Source: Dipylidium caninum
Taxonomy: Eukaryota; Platyhelminthes; Cestoda; Cyclophyllidea; Dipylidiidae
Length of the DNA stretch: 64,000 nt
NCBI GenBank assembly: GCA_017562135.1
Contig: QEYB01001642.1
Location: 806,001-870,000, forward strand
Direction: 5' to 3'
Position numbers and translations under genes: made by a program. A model generated the notes under the pieces. The model did not search any database and was not told where the DNA came from. It saw only the letters and a list, made by a program, of their open reading frames with translations. This document shows, piece after piece, positions 11,752 to 24,400 of the stretch. The stretch's first letter is position 1, and the number at the start of each line of letters is the position of its first letter.

Positions 11752-14700
11752 CTAAATGGAGGTGACCTGCTGGTAGGGCTGAGCTCGCCTCCTCGACGTT
11801 TGCGACGTCGTGGCGGAGGGACGCGGTGGACTTTGGCCCAGGGCGTAGGACCGTGATAGTGTCGTCTCGGCGCACGAAAAGGCATTTGGACAGTGACACA
11901 CCGCAGTCGAGGGAAATTCAGCTTCGTGCTGGTCCGACTCCGATGCGAGGGAGTCGTCTGCTCGTTGCGGTACCACGGACATGAGGACTTTGCTGCTACC
12001 ACCTCCAGGAGGCCGTTTTTCACTGAGTAGGGAACCGCGCTGCCTGAGACAAGGCGAATGTAAAAGCCGTCGCGAGGACGGGTCGGAGCAGGATTTGTCG
12101 GAAAGTTTCTCCTCACTCTCGTCACAAGACGAGGAACAACTGGCAGAAAGTGAAGGTGTTATGGATTTGCTGGAGTCTGTGGAAGTGCTTTCCGACGTCG
12201 CCGTCTGGGGGAGAAGTGCCGAGGAGCGTTCACTCCTCAAGAATGGCGCGTTTTGTTGCTGATGCCGTTGCAGATGCTGGTTTTGCTGTTTCGCGATGTG
12301 CTCGCATTCTCGACAGGAGTAGTAGAATGGATACCTCAGGCCATGCGGTGATTTGGGTTGCGTAATAAAGTCAGGAACCTCCTCCTCAGCGCAAATGTTG
12401 ACGGCACTTCTTGCATTCCCTCGTCTCAATCGTCCAAAATACTGCGCGCTGTTCACTGAGCCCACGGAGGGTTCTGCTAGTCTTCGACGTTTCATCGGTG
12501 CCCATCGCACGGTGTCTTCTAAATCGCTGCTGTTGTCCACTTCCATCGGTTTAATCGCCTCAAGACTGTGTGCAGCCACTTCCGACGCCCTGTTCTCCGT
12601 ATTGCGAAGTCTGACGGGGACGACCTTCACTCGCAGTGGGTTGGTGACGTGGTTGGATAAGGGAAAGTGATTTATCTTGGCTACTGCGGGTCGGCAGTTG
12701 ATGGAGAAAAAGGAAACATCCTCGGATTTGGTCTTGTCAAGGCAATTTTCGGTCAGGGAGATTTGAGCAATTGAGGTGGTGGCGGTGGGAATGCGCGATG
12801 GCGAAAAGAGATCGGTGGAGACACTGTTAACCATATTATAACTAGGGATTCGAGCTTTGTTGCGCTGGTTCTGCCGATGCCGCTGGTCAGCAAGGAAGAG
12901 GTGGATCACAAAGACTCCGGCGAACTCGCTGAGCACGAAGGCTCCGATGCATAGGCGAAAGGCCGCGCCAAAGTGATAAACATAGCGTGTCTCCACTCGC
13001 AGCGGACCCGAGAGTGAGTCGAAGGCCAAACTGACGCTGCCCACGTAGAGGACTATGCCTATCAAGGTCAGTATCCCTGCAAGGAAAGGCGGGAGCTGCT
13101 TTGAAGTGGGTTAGGAGAAGGGGACGAGGAGGCTTCATCGCATCATCTCGCTGTTGCGGACAAACTAGCGCGACTGCCTATCTACTTCAACATGTAGGAA
13201 CCAGCTTGAAAGGGGCCGTCAGCTGTCGAAAGTCAGCTATTGTCGCGCCAGAATAAAGTGAAATGGCAATGGGAGAACACGCGGTGAAAACAGCCGAAGA
13301 GCCAACAGGACAAGTGGTAGAGGGGCGAAAGAAAGTCGCTGATTCTTAAACGACGGTGTGGGAGATGCGTGTAAGAATTAATATGGGGAATGACTTCCAA
13401 GAGCAGCTCGACCCTTGCAGAATGAGCACGTACGCGAGGCGAAATGCGAGACAGGTGGGAGACGAGAGCACCCCGAGTGAGGCGTCGCTTTGCAGAATGA
13501 ATCACATCAGTCGACATTGCAAAGGGATTTATCCTGCGGGCATGGCCGCGTGTCTGAGACCCACAGGACACCGAGGAGCAGCGCATTCGCCACGCAGCTT
13601 CCGCGAGGGCCTGTAGAGCCGTCTGCGTGGAGGCGCTCTGGGAGCGACGACATGCGCCTCAGTGGCGCGAACTCGCACTACGTGCTAGAGGCGCTTTTAG
13701 CAAACCAAAAGGTGCCGTAAATGAAAAAAAAGTTACCTGACGGTGGCCACCTTCTTTTATGTTAAAATTTGCCTAATAGGTGGAGTAGAAGAGGGTAAGC
13801 GTTAAAATAACTTTCCAACCCTAAAAAGCGTCTGCCAACATCTTCGGGACGGATTCAACAGGCGGAGAGGGGCGGTGGAGGTGGCGTGTGAGTGTGCAGT
13901 CCGAGAGGATGAGAAGGAACTCACCACTAACCACGCAAGCGCCACCGCTGAGGAAAAGAAGGCGTCGGCGATGTCGTCGGCCCCAACACGCTGCCAATCC
14001 ACAACCGCCACCGAGACATAGCACCAGTAGCCCCGTGGGCGGAAAGAAGGCGGCCGGACGCATTGAATCTGCCAATGCAACATGCACGTAAGAGGTGGCG
14101 CTCCCACCATCTGTGCCTACGACCATCTTATACGGCATGCAATTGGCTCTTCTGTGCCCCGGTGTCCCCTCGGGCCCTCCGCGCATGTGTCCACCAGTCT
14201 CCTCAGTCGCACCGTGTCCTGTCCAGAAGACTGTCAACGTGTACAGCATCCAGCTCCTCTGTGGCAGAAAGCTTTCCACTCAGCGCCGTGTGTTCCTCTC
14301 ATCAAACACCCCACTAAACGGTCATGGGTCCACTTCGCGGTCCCTTTTAGGCAAAAGTCTTCCCGAGTCAAATGGGTGTCATGTTGAGCGCGTTGACGTC
14401 TTCTCATCTGAGGGTCGTTTGAAGTTACATTTCTGACCTCTGCTCAGTTTGTACCGCCATTTGCCTAAAAACAAGGCTCCTTCGCAGGTGGCTGGGTGGA
14501 CCGTGTGATGCCACTAACAATTCCGGTTACAATTCGCCTGTGTGTGCCGCAGGAGCTGGTCTGCCACTTTGTTAAGTTGCACGCCCAGGCGTCGGGCGCT
14601 CCCGACACCGTCACAAGGGTGTCTCGGTCCTCGGTCCTCGGGATGTTCCCCGCGCGTTCCGTCTGCTCGGGAGCTGATTGCATGGTCGGCACTGGCAGTC

Positions 14701-16374
14701 ACTTGAGGCGCCTGTCCTCCAGCAGCACAGGCTCCTTTGTTCCTGCTTCAATCAACTTCGAGCTCGGGCGCGCAGTGATGTGCACCCTTGGGGAGGGGTG
14801 GAAACGCTTCTCTACGCCACCACACAGACCACTTTCGCGTTATCTTGGTAGTCTCAGCTTAGTTCACCGCTTTAGTATGCTCCTTGGTGGCACTTCGCGA
14901 AGAAAGGTGCCTCTGGGAAGTGGACCCACCGAATGCACCCGATCGAGACACAACAAATTCTAATCCCATTTCCTGCCAGCATTTGACGGCGTGTTATCCA
15001 CGGTGTCACAGCAAGTCCTGATGCGGCCAACATCCCCGAGCCAACAACGAGTGGCTGCACAGGGCAGAAAGTAGCTGGAAGGAGGCGCACCCCCCGAACC
15101 GCACGACAGTTCACACACGAGTCACTCAGACCAGCTCCCGACGCCGTCGCTCCCCTTCCCGTGGCCATGCCCCAGCGGGCAAAGGCCCAGCCGTCCGCTT
15201 TTGTGCACACTTCGTTCGGTGAAATTCCTGGACTCCCGATTCTGCTTGCTAAAATGTCGCTTTTGATCCACCTTTTGTGTTCTTCTCTTGCCAAAAAATC
15301 CACCCAAAACGCGGATGTACTGAATATACGGTAACTCTTCGGCGTCTACCAAATCCTTTCGGCATTCATCTTGAATATGGCTCGGTGCCATACAGGCTCA
15401 GGAAACTCTAGAAGATGGATAGGCTGTTGGTACACTTCTATAACTACTCGACTCGGCGTAGGAACGTGCTGTGCTTCTTCTCGAGGAGAGTCAAAAGACA
15501 GAAATTGCCTGCGCAGGACGGGGTAGATCGAGGCCCAGCTAGACCATCGTCTTTAGCCAAGGCAACCAGCAACCACGTGACAAAATTCCTCCTAAAAAAC
15601 GTACAGTTCAGATTTTTCTCTCTCCCATTTGCGATTTCACGTGATGAGGCCGAGGGTTCTCAGTCTTGTCAACTTGCAATACAAAAGTGTGCACGTTAAT
15701 TTCTGCCTTCAACCACCGGACCTCAGAAGATAGCGGCGAACAACTCTGAAAGCCAACAAAGTAAAGGCATGCGCTCAAATGGTCAAATTCTTCAGTGGGT
15801 AGAAAGCGCGACATGACGAGGGCAAAGCTTTCGTGACTTATTGCGTTTGGCGACAGCGAAGCGGCCGCCTATTGTGGGCCAAATAAATTCCAACTGGCAA
15901 ATATAAGAGGACAGCGGCAAACACGGATGGCAGAGGCTCGGTGACGAGAGGCGGGTGGCCAGCGGTCGGTCGGTCGAGAGACTGGGAGGCGACGGCAGGT
16001 CGTCGGAGTCGCCCCGCCGAGGTCGGTTATGCGAGGGCGCGCTTCGTACCTGCTCCCACGAGCGAGTCGGCCCCACTTTTCGGCTCAACTGAGCATTTTT
16101 TGACCAACATCGCCACTCCAAGTGATGGACGCGTGCAAATCGCAACGCCTTGTTAGTATTTAATGACACTCCTAGTTCTTGAGGTCCCCTGAGGGGACTA
16201 ATAAATAAGTCCTTGTGTTAACGATGATGTCGGCTTTTATCCCGCTTATAGTGTCGGGTGGAAGACAATGCAAGGCTGTGAGAATTTGACCAAAAACTGG
16301 TTTCATTTCGACCCTGTCAAAGTGCCAACCGAGTGGACTTTTAAATGTGGTTGGCAGGCGAATTGGCAGCAGCA

Positions 16375-16406
<32 letters not shown>

Positions 16407-19400
16407 AGTAACAGCGCACGAGAGTCTCGTGTCGTTGGCGCGAGATGCGCGTGCAGATAATCGTGTCTGATCGGCGGTGAATAAAAAGCGGACTCGTGCC
16501 GCCGGGAGCAAGGAGTCCGCTCCTCTTTTCAAGTGGCGAGTGCCGGAAAACGCGCCAACTCGACAGGTCTCGGCGTGTGGAGGGAATGCCATTTGACGAC
16601 TGCGACTCCAATTTTGACGGTAATTCGCCCTTTTGGTGCGTCGTTTGTCCATTCCGCCTCAAGTGGCGAGCGCCCCACCGCCCGGTGTGCGTCTGCAGCG
16701 AGGATGTTAGAAGGCGGACAAGCAGGCTCTCCTCGAGCAGCTCTTCAGGCCGCTTTTCTCTTCTCCCCGACAACCTTTCCCCTCAGTTTACCTCTGCCCC
16801 AACAGAACTCGCTTTTATCGTCCTAATTTAAACGCCACCGCATTGTTTAAATAATGATGCTGCCATTTTTGATCTTTTTTCGTTTTCTGTCCAGTTTTAA
16901 CCCGCCTTCTGTTCTCCCAAATCGGTCTTCGGTAAAATATTTTTCTGGTACAAAAAATTCGTAGAGTCCCGAAAATCTCCACCGCGTTTAAGGGGCTTCG
17001 AGAACTGCTGTTGAGCCGCGCGGTGGAGGAAGGATGAGAAGGAGGAGCAGACCAGTTGTCGGGACATACTCTCTACAGCGACGATTAGCTCAAAGGAGGG
17101 TTGCCTTGCTCGGAATGTGGCACGAGGCTCGTCCCACATTCCCTCCCGTCTAAGCGCGGAATTAGGCAGCGCCTCGGCCCTGGTCGATGCCGGTCGGGGC
17201 GCATTCGGCGGGCAGCGGCTCTTCCCCCGCTGCTGCTCTCTTTCTGCCCACCTCGGCTTTGAGCGAGGCCTGACGGTGTCTCTCCCCCCCTTCCACCGCA
17301 TCCACGTAGGCAAAGTCTCGCTTGAAGGAGGAGGTCGGGAGAGGGCGGTGGAATCTTCTCTTCCGTGCGAATAACGAAAGTGCCTCCGAATCGCTCACTG
17401 TGCCTCCTATCTCGGCAGAAAAGATAAAAGTGCTCAACTTAGGCCCCTGCACATGCTCGGAACGTGGCAAAAGCACCGTCTGATGGGGTGCAGCGCAAGG
17501 CTGTCAAGGCAGCCGTCTGAGTGGACCCGACGGAGGGGAGGACTGAGGCACAGGCTGAGTTTGAGGGTTTGGACGAGGCAAAGTGCTGTTTTGTGTCAAG
17601 CAGGCAAACTTGAGTGCGAGTGAGTCCACTCACGTTAGCAAAGGCGTGTCAACTCACATAGAATACTCTCCGTGGGTTTGAGCTCGCCGGACTCCTTGCT
17701 CCGCTGTTGGAAGTGGGGGATGTGGGAACAGTTTTCGAAATGATAATCATGGACCACTGAAAGGAGGAAAAAGCGGCGCCTGACTAAGGTGGAGGAGGAA
17801 GGAGGGACGAGAGACGGTAGGGTGTGCAAAAGGAGGGATGCCCTAGCATGCGAGGGCCGAGACGCCCCCTCATTGGGAGCCATCGTCTAAGACAAGCAGC
17901 TCATTGCATCGAATCACCCGAATTTCAACGCTGGTGCACATGCCGCAAAACCTGCCCGAAGGAACGCTAGCGCCACCCAGGTCCCGGCTCAGGGTCGTAG
18001 TCCTCTTGGAAATGTCCGGCAGTGTGAGAAGCTTATAGTTGAATTTGGGGGGAAAACCCGCTAGTTGTGGAGGCAATGAGGAGGTCCAAAGCCGGCCCCA
18101 GCGTAGATGCCTACATCTTGACGAGTAGGCCGGGAAAAACACTTCTTCTTCGAGGAGTTCACGGGGCGCGAGGGCCACCACCGGTGCCGGCATTTGGCCC
18201 AAGAGAACTCGCCGTAGTACCGAACATCTACTAGTTGTTCAGGAATTCTCCCGCAGATCTGCGTACCGTGGACCCAAAGTAGCCTGCTTGTGTAAAGTGC
18301 TCTACGACAAACATTACGAGCTGTCCATTTAGGCTCATAATATAAACTGAAATGGAGGGAAAACAGGGTTCCCGCCACAAGAACGCTCGCAGACGCTGGC
18401 GGGTTGAGGACCACAGGACGTGAAGTATGTTCGCGGCGCTGCGGTGTGGCGATTTACTCGAAAGTGGATGATTCTTAAATCAAGACGCAGTCCGTGGTGA
18501 GGCGGTCATTCTGCAGCACAGCGGAGGCGCAGAGCGGACGGCACCTACGGTGGGGGACCGCGATAAACCCTCCACCCAAGGGAGTGCCAGGAACGAGAGC
18601 CTCGCACTCCTCCTTCCAATGTTGGTAGTTCAACGACCGTGGAAAGTGACAACGTCGCCACGGGCAAGTGACAACGTCGCCACGGGCAAGGGACAAACGC
18701 TAGGTGCGTACGTTTTGTGTTCGTCAATGTCGTCGAAGAAAATCTTTGTAGTCATCCACGCGCGGATGATGCTCTCTGTCCCCTTCCTCTGGTTAACTCG
18801 GAGGAAAGTCTGCTTTTCTCACCCCCACCACGGCCATCTGCATTATTGCCGAGGAGGTGAGAAAGCCACCTGAGGCGCGAGCTGATTCGGTCAATCACTG
18901 CATCCGCATGCCGCCAATGACCAAACTTATGATCGCATTATGCGTTATTTAAAGCCTTGGCTGTGAAGTTGGAGAGAACTGAGACCTCCCGGCGGGTGGG
19001 AGAATAAACGCGGAGCCGTGAAATCGACGCCTCCGCCCCAGTAGGGAAGGGGAGAGGCGGCGAGGCAGCGAGGCGGCACGGGGGGCGTCGAGGATGGGAG
19101 AAGCGCAGCCACGAAGGCTTCACGTGTGGCGGTAAATGCAGAAATGTGGATGCAAGTGAGGCGATGTGTGAGCGCTTGACCCTATTTTCCAGCCTTTTGA
19201 AAACATCCCCATTGGAAACATCTTTACTTTTGAACTTCCATAGAGGAAAAAATCAAGGATGAGCGTCTAGGCTGAGGTCAACTTGCTGCCCTCACGGCGA
19301 GTACGCAGCCCTCACGGCGAGTACGCAGACCCGCAGGCTGCTGGCCATCGGAACCCACGAAATCGGCGCCATTGAGAGTGTTGAATGTGTGTTTTACCTC

Positions 19401-21463
19401 CGAGACCCGAAGCCCACCGGCACTGAAGCCTGAGAGATTGGCGTCTTGACGAGGATTTCGCCGCTCCCCTGACTCCCCAGCGCAAGTTGAAAATGAGAGT
19501 GTCACTCGACTTCTTCCGGACTTATGCGGTCTTAAGTTACATTAGAATGATACTTCGTCACTGAAAAATGGGTAACGGAGTCGCGGATAGGGCGGGATGA
19601 AAGAACATGGGGAAAATTAAAAGGTGGCCGAAACTTCCGCCTGGCCCAAATGGAAGACGCTTGGAGAGGTGTTTGAGCGTAGAAATCCCCTGAAATAGCG
19701 GAGGAGGGAAGGGAATAAATACGGTTGCGTGTGTTTCCTCGGTAATAAGTGGACCACCCAAACGTGGTTGAACCAACTCTCCAATTCATAATTCAGCTCC
19801 ATCATGCGCCACTGTGTCCGCCTCCGGACCTTCGTGCGGGACTGCGAGCTGCCGCAGGAGAAAGCGCTGGAAAAGATATGGAGACGCCGAAGTTTGGTGG
19901 CCGCGAGGGGCTGAGAAAGTCCACTCTCGGGGTGCGGACAAGTGTGCACAGTGGAAGGCCACTGCTCGGGCCAAGAGGGAAGGCGAGGCTCGCCCCTGCC
20001 TGGCCTATTGCGGCATGTGCACTTCAAAGTACCAGAAGAATTTGGTCAGGACACCAAATCCAGGGAGACAGCCACTGACAAGGCACTTCAGGACGCCCCA
20101 GGAGAAAAGAGTTTTGCCCGCCAAAGTCTTATGCCAAAGGCGCTCGGCAACGAGTGCTCCTTCTGACAGCGGTCGGGTAGGTGAGTGAAGCCAGTGATCC
20201 ACGCGTTGCCCTACCAAGCCCTGACACTCGACACGGAGGCCTCTGGGTTTCACCCGGCCGAGGCGCCCACAGTTGGCAACTTCAGTCGGTCCAAGTGAAT
20301 GCAAAATGGGCATTCGCGGAAGCGCCGGCGACACACACTGGCCCTCGAGGCCTCACCCCCCGTGGGGCGTGAGCGACGCCCCCAGGCAATTGGGAATTCT
20401 TAGCTGAAGCATGGACGACTGATGATGGAACGGTGCCGCTCACCTCCTGACTTCTATTTTAACGTCTCGACAAAGCGCCACGGCAAATGTGACAGCTTCG
20501 TCTGTCCAGACAAAGCCATTTGTAGATGTCGCACTTAACGGGCGGAGATGCGAGTGACGGATTCAATGAGCTGAGAGACGACAGACACTTGGGGTTTTCA
20601 ACTTCTAGAGACAATGGGCCATTGAACTCTCGCACATCAACCGTGCCAAAGGGAGGACAATTGGCCGGCCAACGGGGCTGCGCACAACAACGGTTCCCGA
20701 GAAGCGGATGTCGCCCGAGGACCATTCGCCCCTTCAGCATTGAATGAATGTCACTTGCTGCCGCACCACATCAACTGGCAATTTGTCGCCGCGGTGGTGA
20801 GCACTCGCTCCCGGCCTTCTTCAAATGCCCGCCACCGTTCTAATCGCGACAGGCTTTGGCAGAACATCTCGACCATGCATTAAAACTAGGACGTTTCATC
20901 CCGACGTTCCCACGCGCGTCTGCGCTGCGCTGCGCTGCGAGGCGAGGCAGCCGGAGGAGCGGCGACATCGCCTCCACACACTTGCAGGACATCGCAGCTT
21001 GACAACCGGATAAAGGTGGCTTTACGGCAGTGTCAGAGCTAGAGCACGACTAAATCAAATGGCGTCTGGCAAAGAAGAAGTGGCTATTGGGCGGACAAGA
21101 AAAAGATGGGGTGAACAACTCACGCCATGTTAAATTCCATTGAGTGTTCTTCCCCACATCCTTCATGAACCGCTGCTTCTTGCAGACCCGCCAAAGACCG
21201 GAGTGGAGAGTGATAAGGAAAGTAGCGTTGGAAGCCTCGTCGAGCTCTCGTTCAACAGTGAAAAGCCAGGAGTCCATTGCAATGGCACAGAAGAGGAGGA
21301 GGAGGGCGAGACCGCCCGCAGCCCAACTGACTCCCCGGAGGAGACGCTTCTGTCCCATTCGCATTCCGATGCCTCGTGCCCATCGCAGCGAATGCGACAG
21401 CGCCGTCGAAAGTCCGGCCAGCGGTGCGGGCGACAGCACTGTGTCGTCGCTAGCAGGCGCCAT
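11752..21463 (-). CDS. CACNG: Stargazin/CACNG-like four-pass membrane protein (calcium-channel gamma / TARP family)
   Basis: Three minus-strand exons: 21463-21124, 14068-13925 and 13076-11752 (TAG). Donors are GTGAG at both introns and phases match, summing to 1809 nt or 602 residues. TM1 is about residues 44-64, followed by the claudin-superfamily loop motif GLWRVC (89-94). TM2 is about 119-141, TM3 about 150-177, and TM4 about 198-222 (GAFVLSEFAGVFVIHLF). Then comes ARIPSY (236-241), the juxtamembrane motif of vertebrate gamma-2-type subunits. Two N-glycosylation sequons (N79, N110) lie in the first extracellular loop. The cytoplasmic tail, about 380 residues, is rich in Ser, Arg and Gln and ends V-T-S-I, a class I PDZ ligand like the stargazin C-terminus. 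Family members modulate voltage-gated calcium channels or traffic AMPA receptors. Oddities are a 7-kb first intron, a much longer tail than vertebrate relatives, and no second loop cysteine. ATG at 21463 was chosen as the first in frame; Met34 or Met36 could also serve. Confidence 0.85.
16367..16408. repeat. CAG/CAA trinucleotide microsatellite (14 triplets)
   Basis: Six CAG, five CAA and three CAG triplets follow in uninterrupted register. It lies within the large intron of the CACNG-like gene. The plus-strand frame would encode poly-Gln, but no gene supports that reading, so it is treated as an intronic simple repeat. Confidence 0.9.
18644..18687. repeat. Tandem duplication of a 22-bp unit
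   Basis: Two identical 22-bp copies containing GACAACGTCGCCACGGGC lie head to tail, followed by AAG of a partial third copy. They are within the large CACNG-like intron. Confidence 0.9.
19288..19327. repeat. Tandem duplication of a 20-bp unit
   Basis: The unit GCCCTCACGGCGAGTACGCA is present twice in perfect succession. It lies in the large CACNG-like intron and appears to be a recent local duplication. Confidence 0.9.
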
Positions 21464-24400
21464 GCTTGTCACTTGACATCTGCTCGTCCTCCGCGGTGTG
21501 TGTGGGGTGCGCGTTCCTATTGATCAGCGTCCTCTCCGTCGGCCTAGTCCGTTGCTTTGTCTGCCCCTTCCTCGTCCTCTTCCACCGATCGCGGCAGCCG
21601 AGGAGGCGGTGTGCTCACGCGACAGCGCTCAGCGTCGAGCTGAGAGGTTGGCGTTCGGGCGAGTTGGCGCGTGCGTGCGTGCGAACGCTCCTCGCATTGG
21701 CGGAGCGCGGCGCTGTGTGGCCGCCCGCGGCTTCACGCAGCAACCTCCGCTTACTCATCGAACCCTGAGTCGTTGTGAGTTGTGGCGTGCCCGAAATATC
21801 CCGTCCCCGTCTCGCGCTCTCCCACGCAGGCTCGAACACTCACACGCGACGGTGTTGCCTTCGCCTCGCAACTGCGGGGCCCCCGAAAGGCACGACAGGG
21901 GCACCGGCCGCACGAGTCTGCAGCGTCTGCAGTTGCCTCCTCCTCGAGTCGAGTCGCATCGCAGTTGGGGCAGCAGACATTCGCTTCCATGGAATGGACA
22001 AACGGTGCTCAAAGGGATAAACTCAGTCAAACTCCTGCCCCAGCGATCATTCGCCCACTCCGCAGGTGCCAGGAAGTTGGCACCCCGCTCGCCTGTGCTG
22101 GCCGCAGGGTTTGCCGAGTCCCCCGCGCCATCCGCGGCCCATTTCTTCTCATCTAACGGAATGTTTTACCTGCATTAAAGGTCTGTACCCCGTCTGCACG
22201 ACACACTCTCGTAAAGGAGTGACCAGCGGTGTGTAAACTTTTCACACCCTCATTGGCTTTTATGAACAACAAGATGGATTTGATTATGGGAAGAAGGAAG
22301 GAAGCTCACCTCTCTCTAGTGCATGTGGGAACAGTGAGGGGGAGAGCGAGATAGGGAGAGGGAGCGAGGGAGCGTTCTCCCCCCTCAGCGACGCAACAGT
22401 CTCAGAGACACGTCGAAAACGGGGTCTCGTAAACATTTGCCGCTAGGGCGGAGGAGGAGAGGGGCTGGATGGGAAGGGAGCAGGAGGGTTTTGGTGCCAG
22501 GATATCAACTCTCGCGACGCCGATGACCTTCTGCTCAGGGAGGCGTTAACGGCGGCTTTAGAAGGGGGATTTAGTTTCCTTCGCGCACACTGACTCCGAT
22601 AAGTTGACTTCCATTGTTTTACGAAACCGCATTTAGCCATGAGCACCGCGGCGGAGGAGAGAAACCGTTGGGCTCGGGAAAGTTCCCCGACCCCGCCCCT
22701 ACCTCCGCGTTCGCCTTGACGACGCCACTGGCGATGGGGCAGCAGGCCGCCTTGGACCGTGCAATTAGCCCAAACGGGTGGGTAAAACAGGCATCCACGT
22801 CGGATGCAAGGAGAATGTAGAAGCGGGGGACTTCGGAGCGCAGTTTCCCTCATTACTGCCCGCTCTTGGCGGCGATTCTCGTCCACTGAGTGGCGTTGTG
22901 GACAAGTCCATTTAAAAGCGGAAATTATTTGTTTCCTCATGAGAAGTTTCGAGGGGCACATTTCAAGAAATTAAGACGTTTGAAAAGGAAGTAAGCAGAT
23001 ATTCACAAGCCTTCCCGAATTTCCTCGTGCTCTGTTGCCTACCCGCGTGAGTACATGTGGATTTTTCTTCGATATATTCTTGCCCACTCGTGTCTGCATC
23101 TCGCCTCAACACGAGCATCCATTCTGCCTTGGAGGCACGGCGTCAGTGCGGGCTTCCTTCGAGGAAGCCCTCACGGCGGGCAGAACCCACTGCTCGCCAG
23201 CCCCACTCCTCCGCCTCCTTCGCCCGCCCCGATCGTATGCCCAGAAGTGCACGCCCACGCACTGTCCAAACTTCTTCCCGCTGGGGAAGAAAGGGAGATG
23301 ACCGTATGCTAATTTGGGGAGAATTTTTTGCGCCTCTCATCGTCCAGGCAGCGGAAAGGATAATACGAATGCGCAAAGGGTGGCATTTGCTCGGCACCCC
23401 TCGTGAACAGGAAGTTCTCGAGCCCTCAAGACGGGTCTCTTTGTCTCTGCCGATTCGCCTGCAACGCAACCTATGTGTACGCGATCCCGTGGCCTCATTT
23501 ACTCAGGACTCTCTTTTGAAAACGGGGACTTCTTCGATGTGCGCGGGTCAGGCCACGTCTTCGCCTCAACTCCCCTGTCTGCCGTGCCGCGATCAGCGCA
23601 TCGGTTACGCTCGGTGCGAAGGCTGTCGGACGACCAGACCGGGTGCCAAATCAACGGACTCTTCTGCGGTTGGCTCCTTTGGCGGCGGTGAAGAAAGAGG
23701 CTACAGCATCACCGAAATGCGGAGCGAACTGCCTTTCCGACGACGCGTCCCTGGATGTCTGCTCTTTCGCAGTCCACTGAATCTGTCCAAGTTGCGCTTA
23801 AATGCGTAGAATTATAATTGAAACAGTGTTATTTCTCCGGGGAGTCGTTCATGAAGGCAATCCACTTTGCGAGAAGCCCGACTGAGTGAGGAAGTGTCGC
23901 TCCACCTCAACCGCACCTGCACCCGAGTCGCCTGTTTCACTCACCGGCCTGCAGCGCCTCCACCAGGGCTGGTCTCTGCCCGGCCCGGCCCTCCCCTCGC
24001 TGCTGTGCGCGCCTGAAGGAACTTTGTCCGACTCTGCGGAAGGCGAAATTGTACGCCTCCCATGTGGTTCCCCAGCTCATAACACCCTCGATGCACGTGC
24101 TCCTTCCATTTGCTTTTCGCTTGGATGTCAGCAGTCAAATCCCTTCGCAGTTTTTCCGCGTTGCACTTAATTTACTCAACTCCATAAACGGCCTCCATCG
24201 TGGCCAGGTAGCTGAAAAACAATGGGAATTCAGTCAGAGAAGAGAGTATGGAACATGGAATTTGAGCTTTCGATGGTCTACGTGACCGTGTTAACCACTG
24301 GACAGTACAGCTCGGGAGCAGGTCATTGCAATTAAAGGCCAAAGGCGGAGTGGGCAAAACTGCATGCTCTATTTCACCCATATCCTCGTTCCCGAAGCCA

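Larger units (their letters stand above)
14069..21123 (-). other. First intron of the CACNG-like gene (about 7.05 kb)
   Basis: GC-rich intron bounded by the donor GTGAG at 21123 and the acceptor GGCAG ending at 14069. Many open frames of 60-155 codons occur on both strands but none has a recognisable domain; they fit random open frames in GC-rich DNA. It contains a CAG/CAA microsatellite and two short tandem duplications, listed separately. A further phase 1-1 exon inside it cannot be excluded. Confidence 0.6.

Noticed and set aside
13821..14279. Reading the whole 152-codon minus-strand frame as one gene
   Set aside because: Only 13925-14068 is supported; it is the TM2-TM3 exon of the CACNG-like gene. 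The flanks are intron.
16300..16773. Poly-Gln, poly-Cys or poly-Ala frames across the CAG/CAA repeat
   Set aside because: They are translations of a simple repeat inside an intron, with no supporting exon structure.
21498..22178. 226-codon Arg/Pro-rich plus-strand frame just upstream of the CACNG-like gene
   Set aside because: Composition follows the CpG-rich DNA of a likely promoter region, other long frames overlap it, and no family motif is visible.
22443..22961. 172-codon minus-strand frame ending in a Pro/Ser run
   Set aside because: No similarity recognised; the Pro-rich end comes from a GGA-rich simple stretch.
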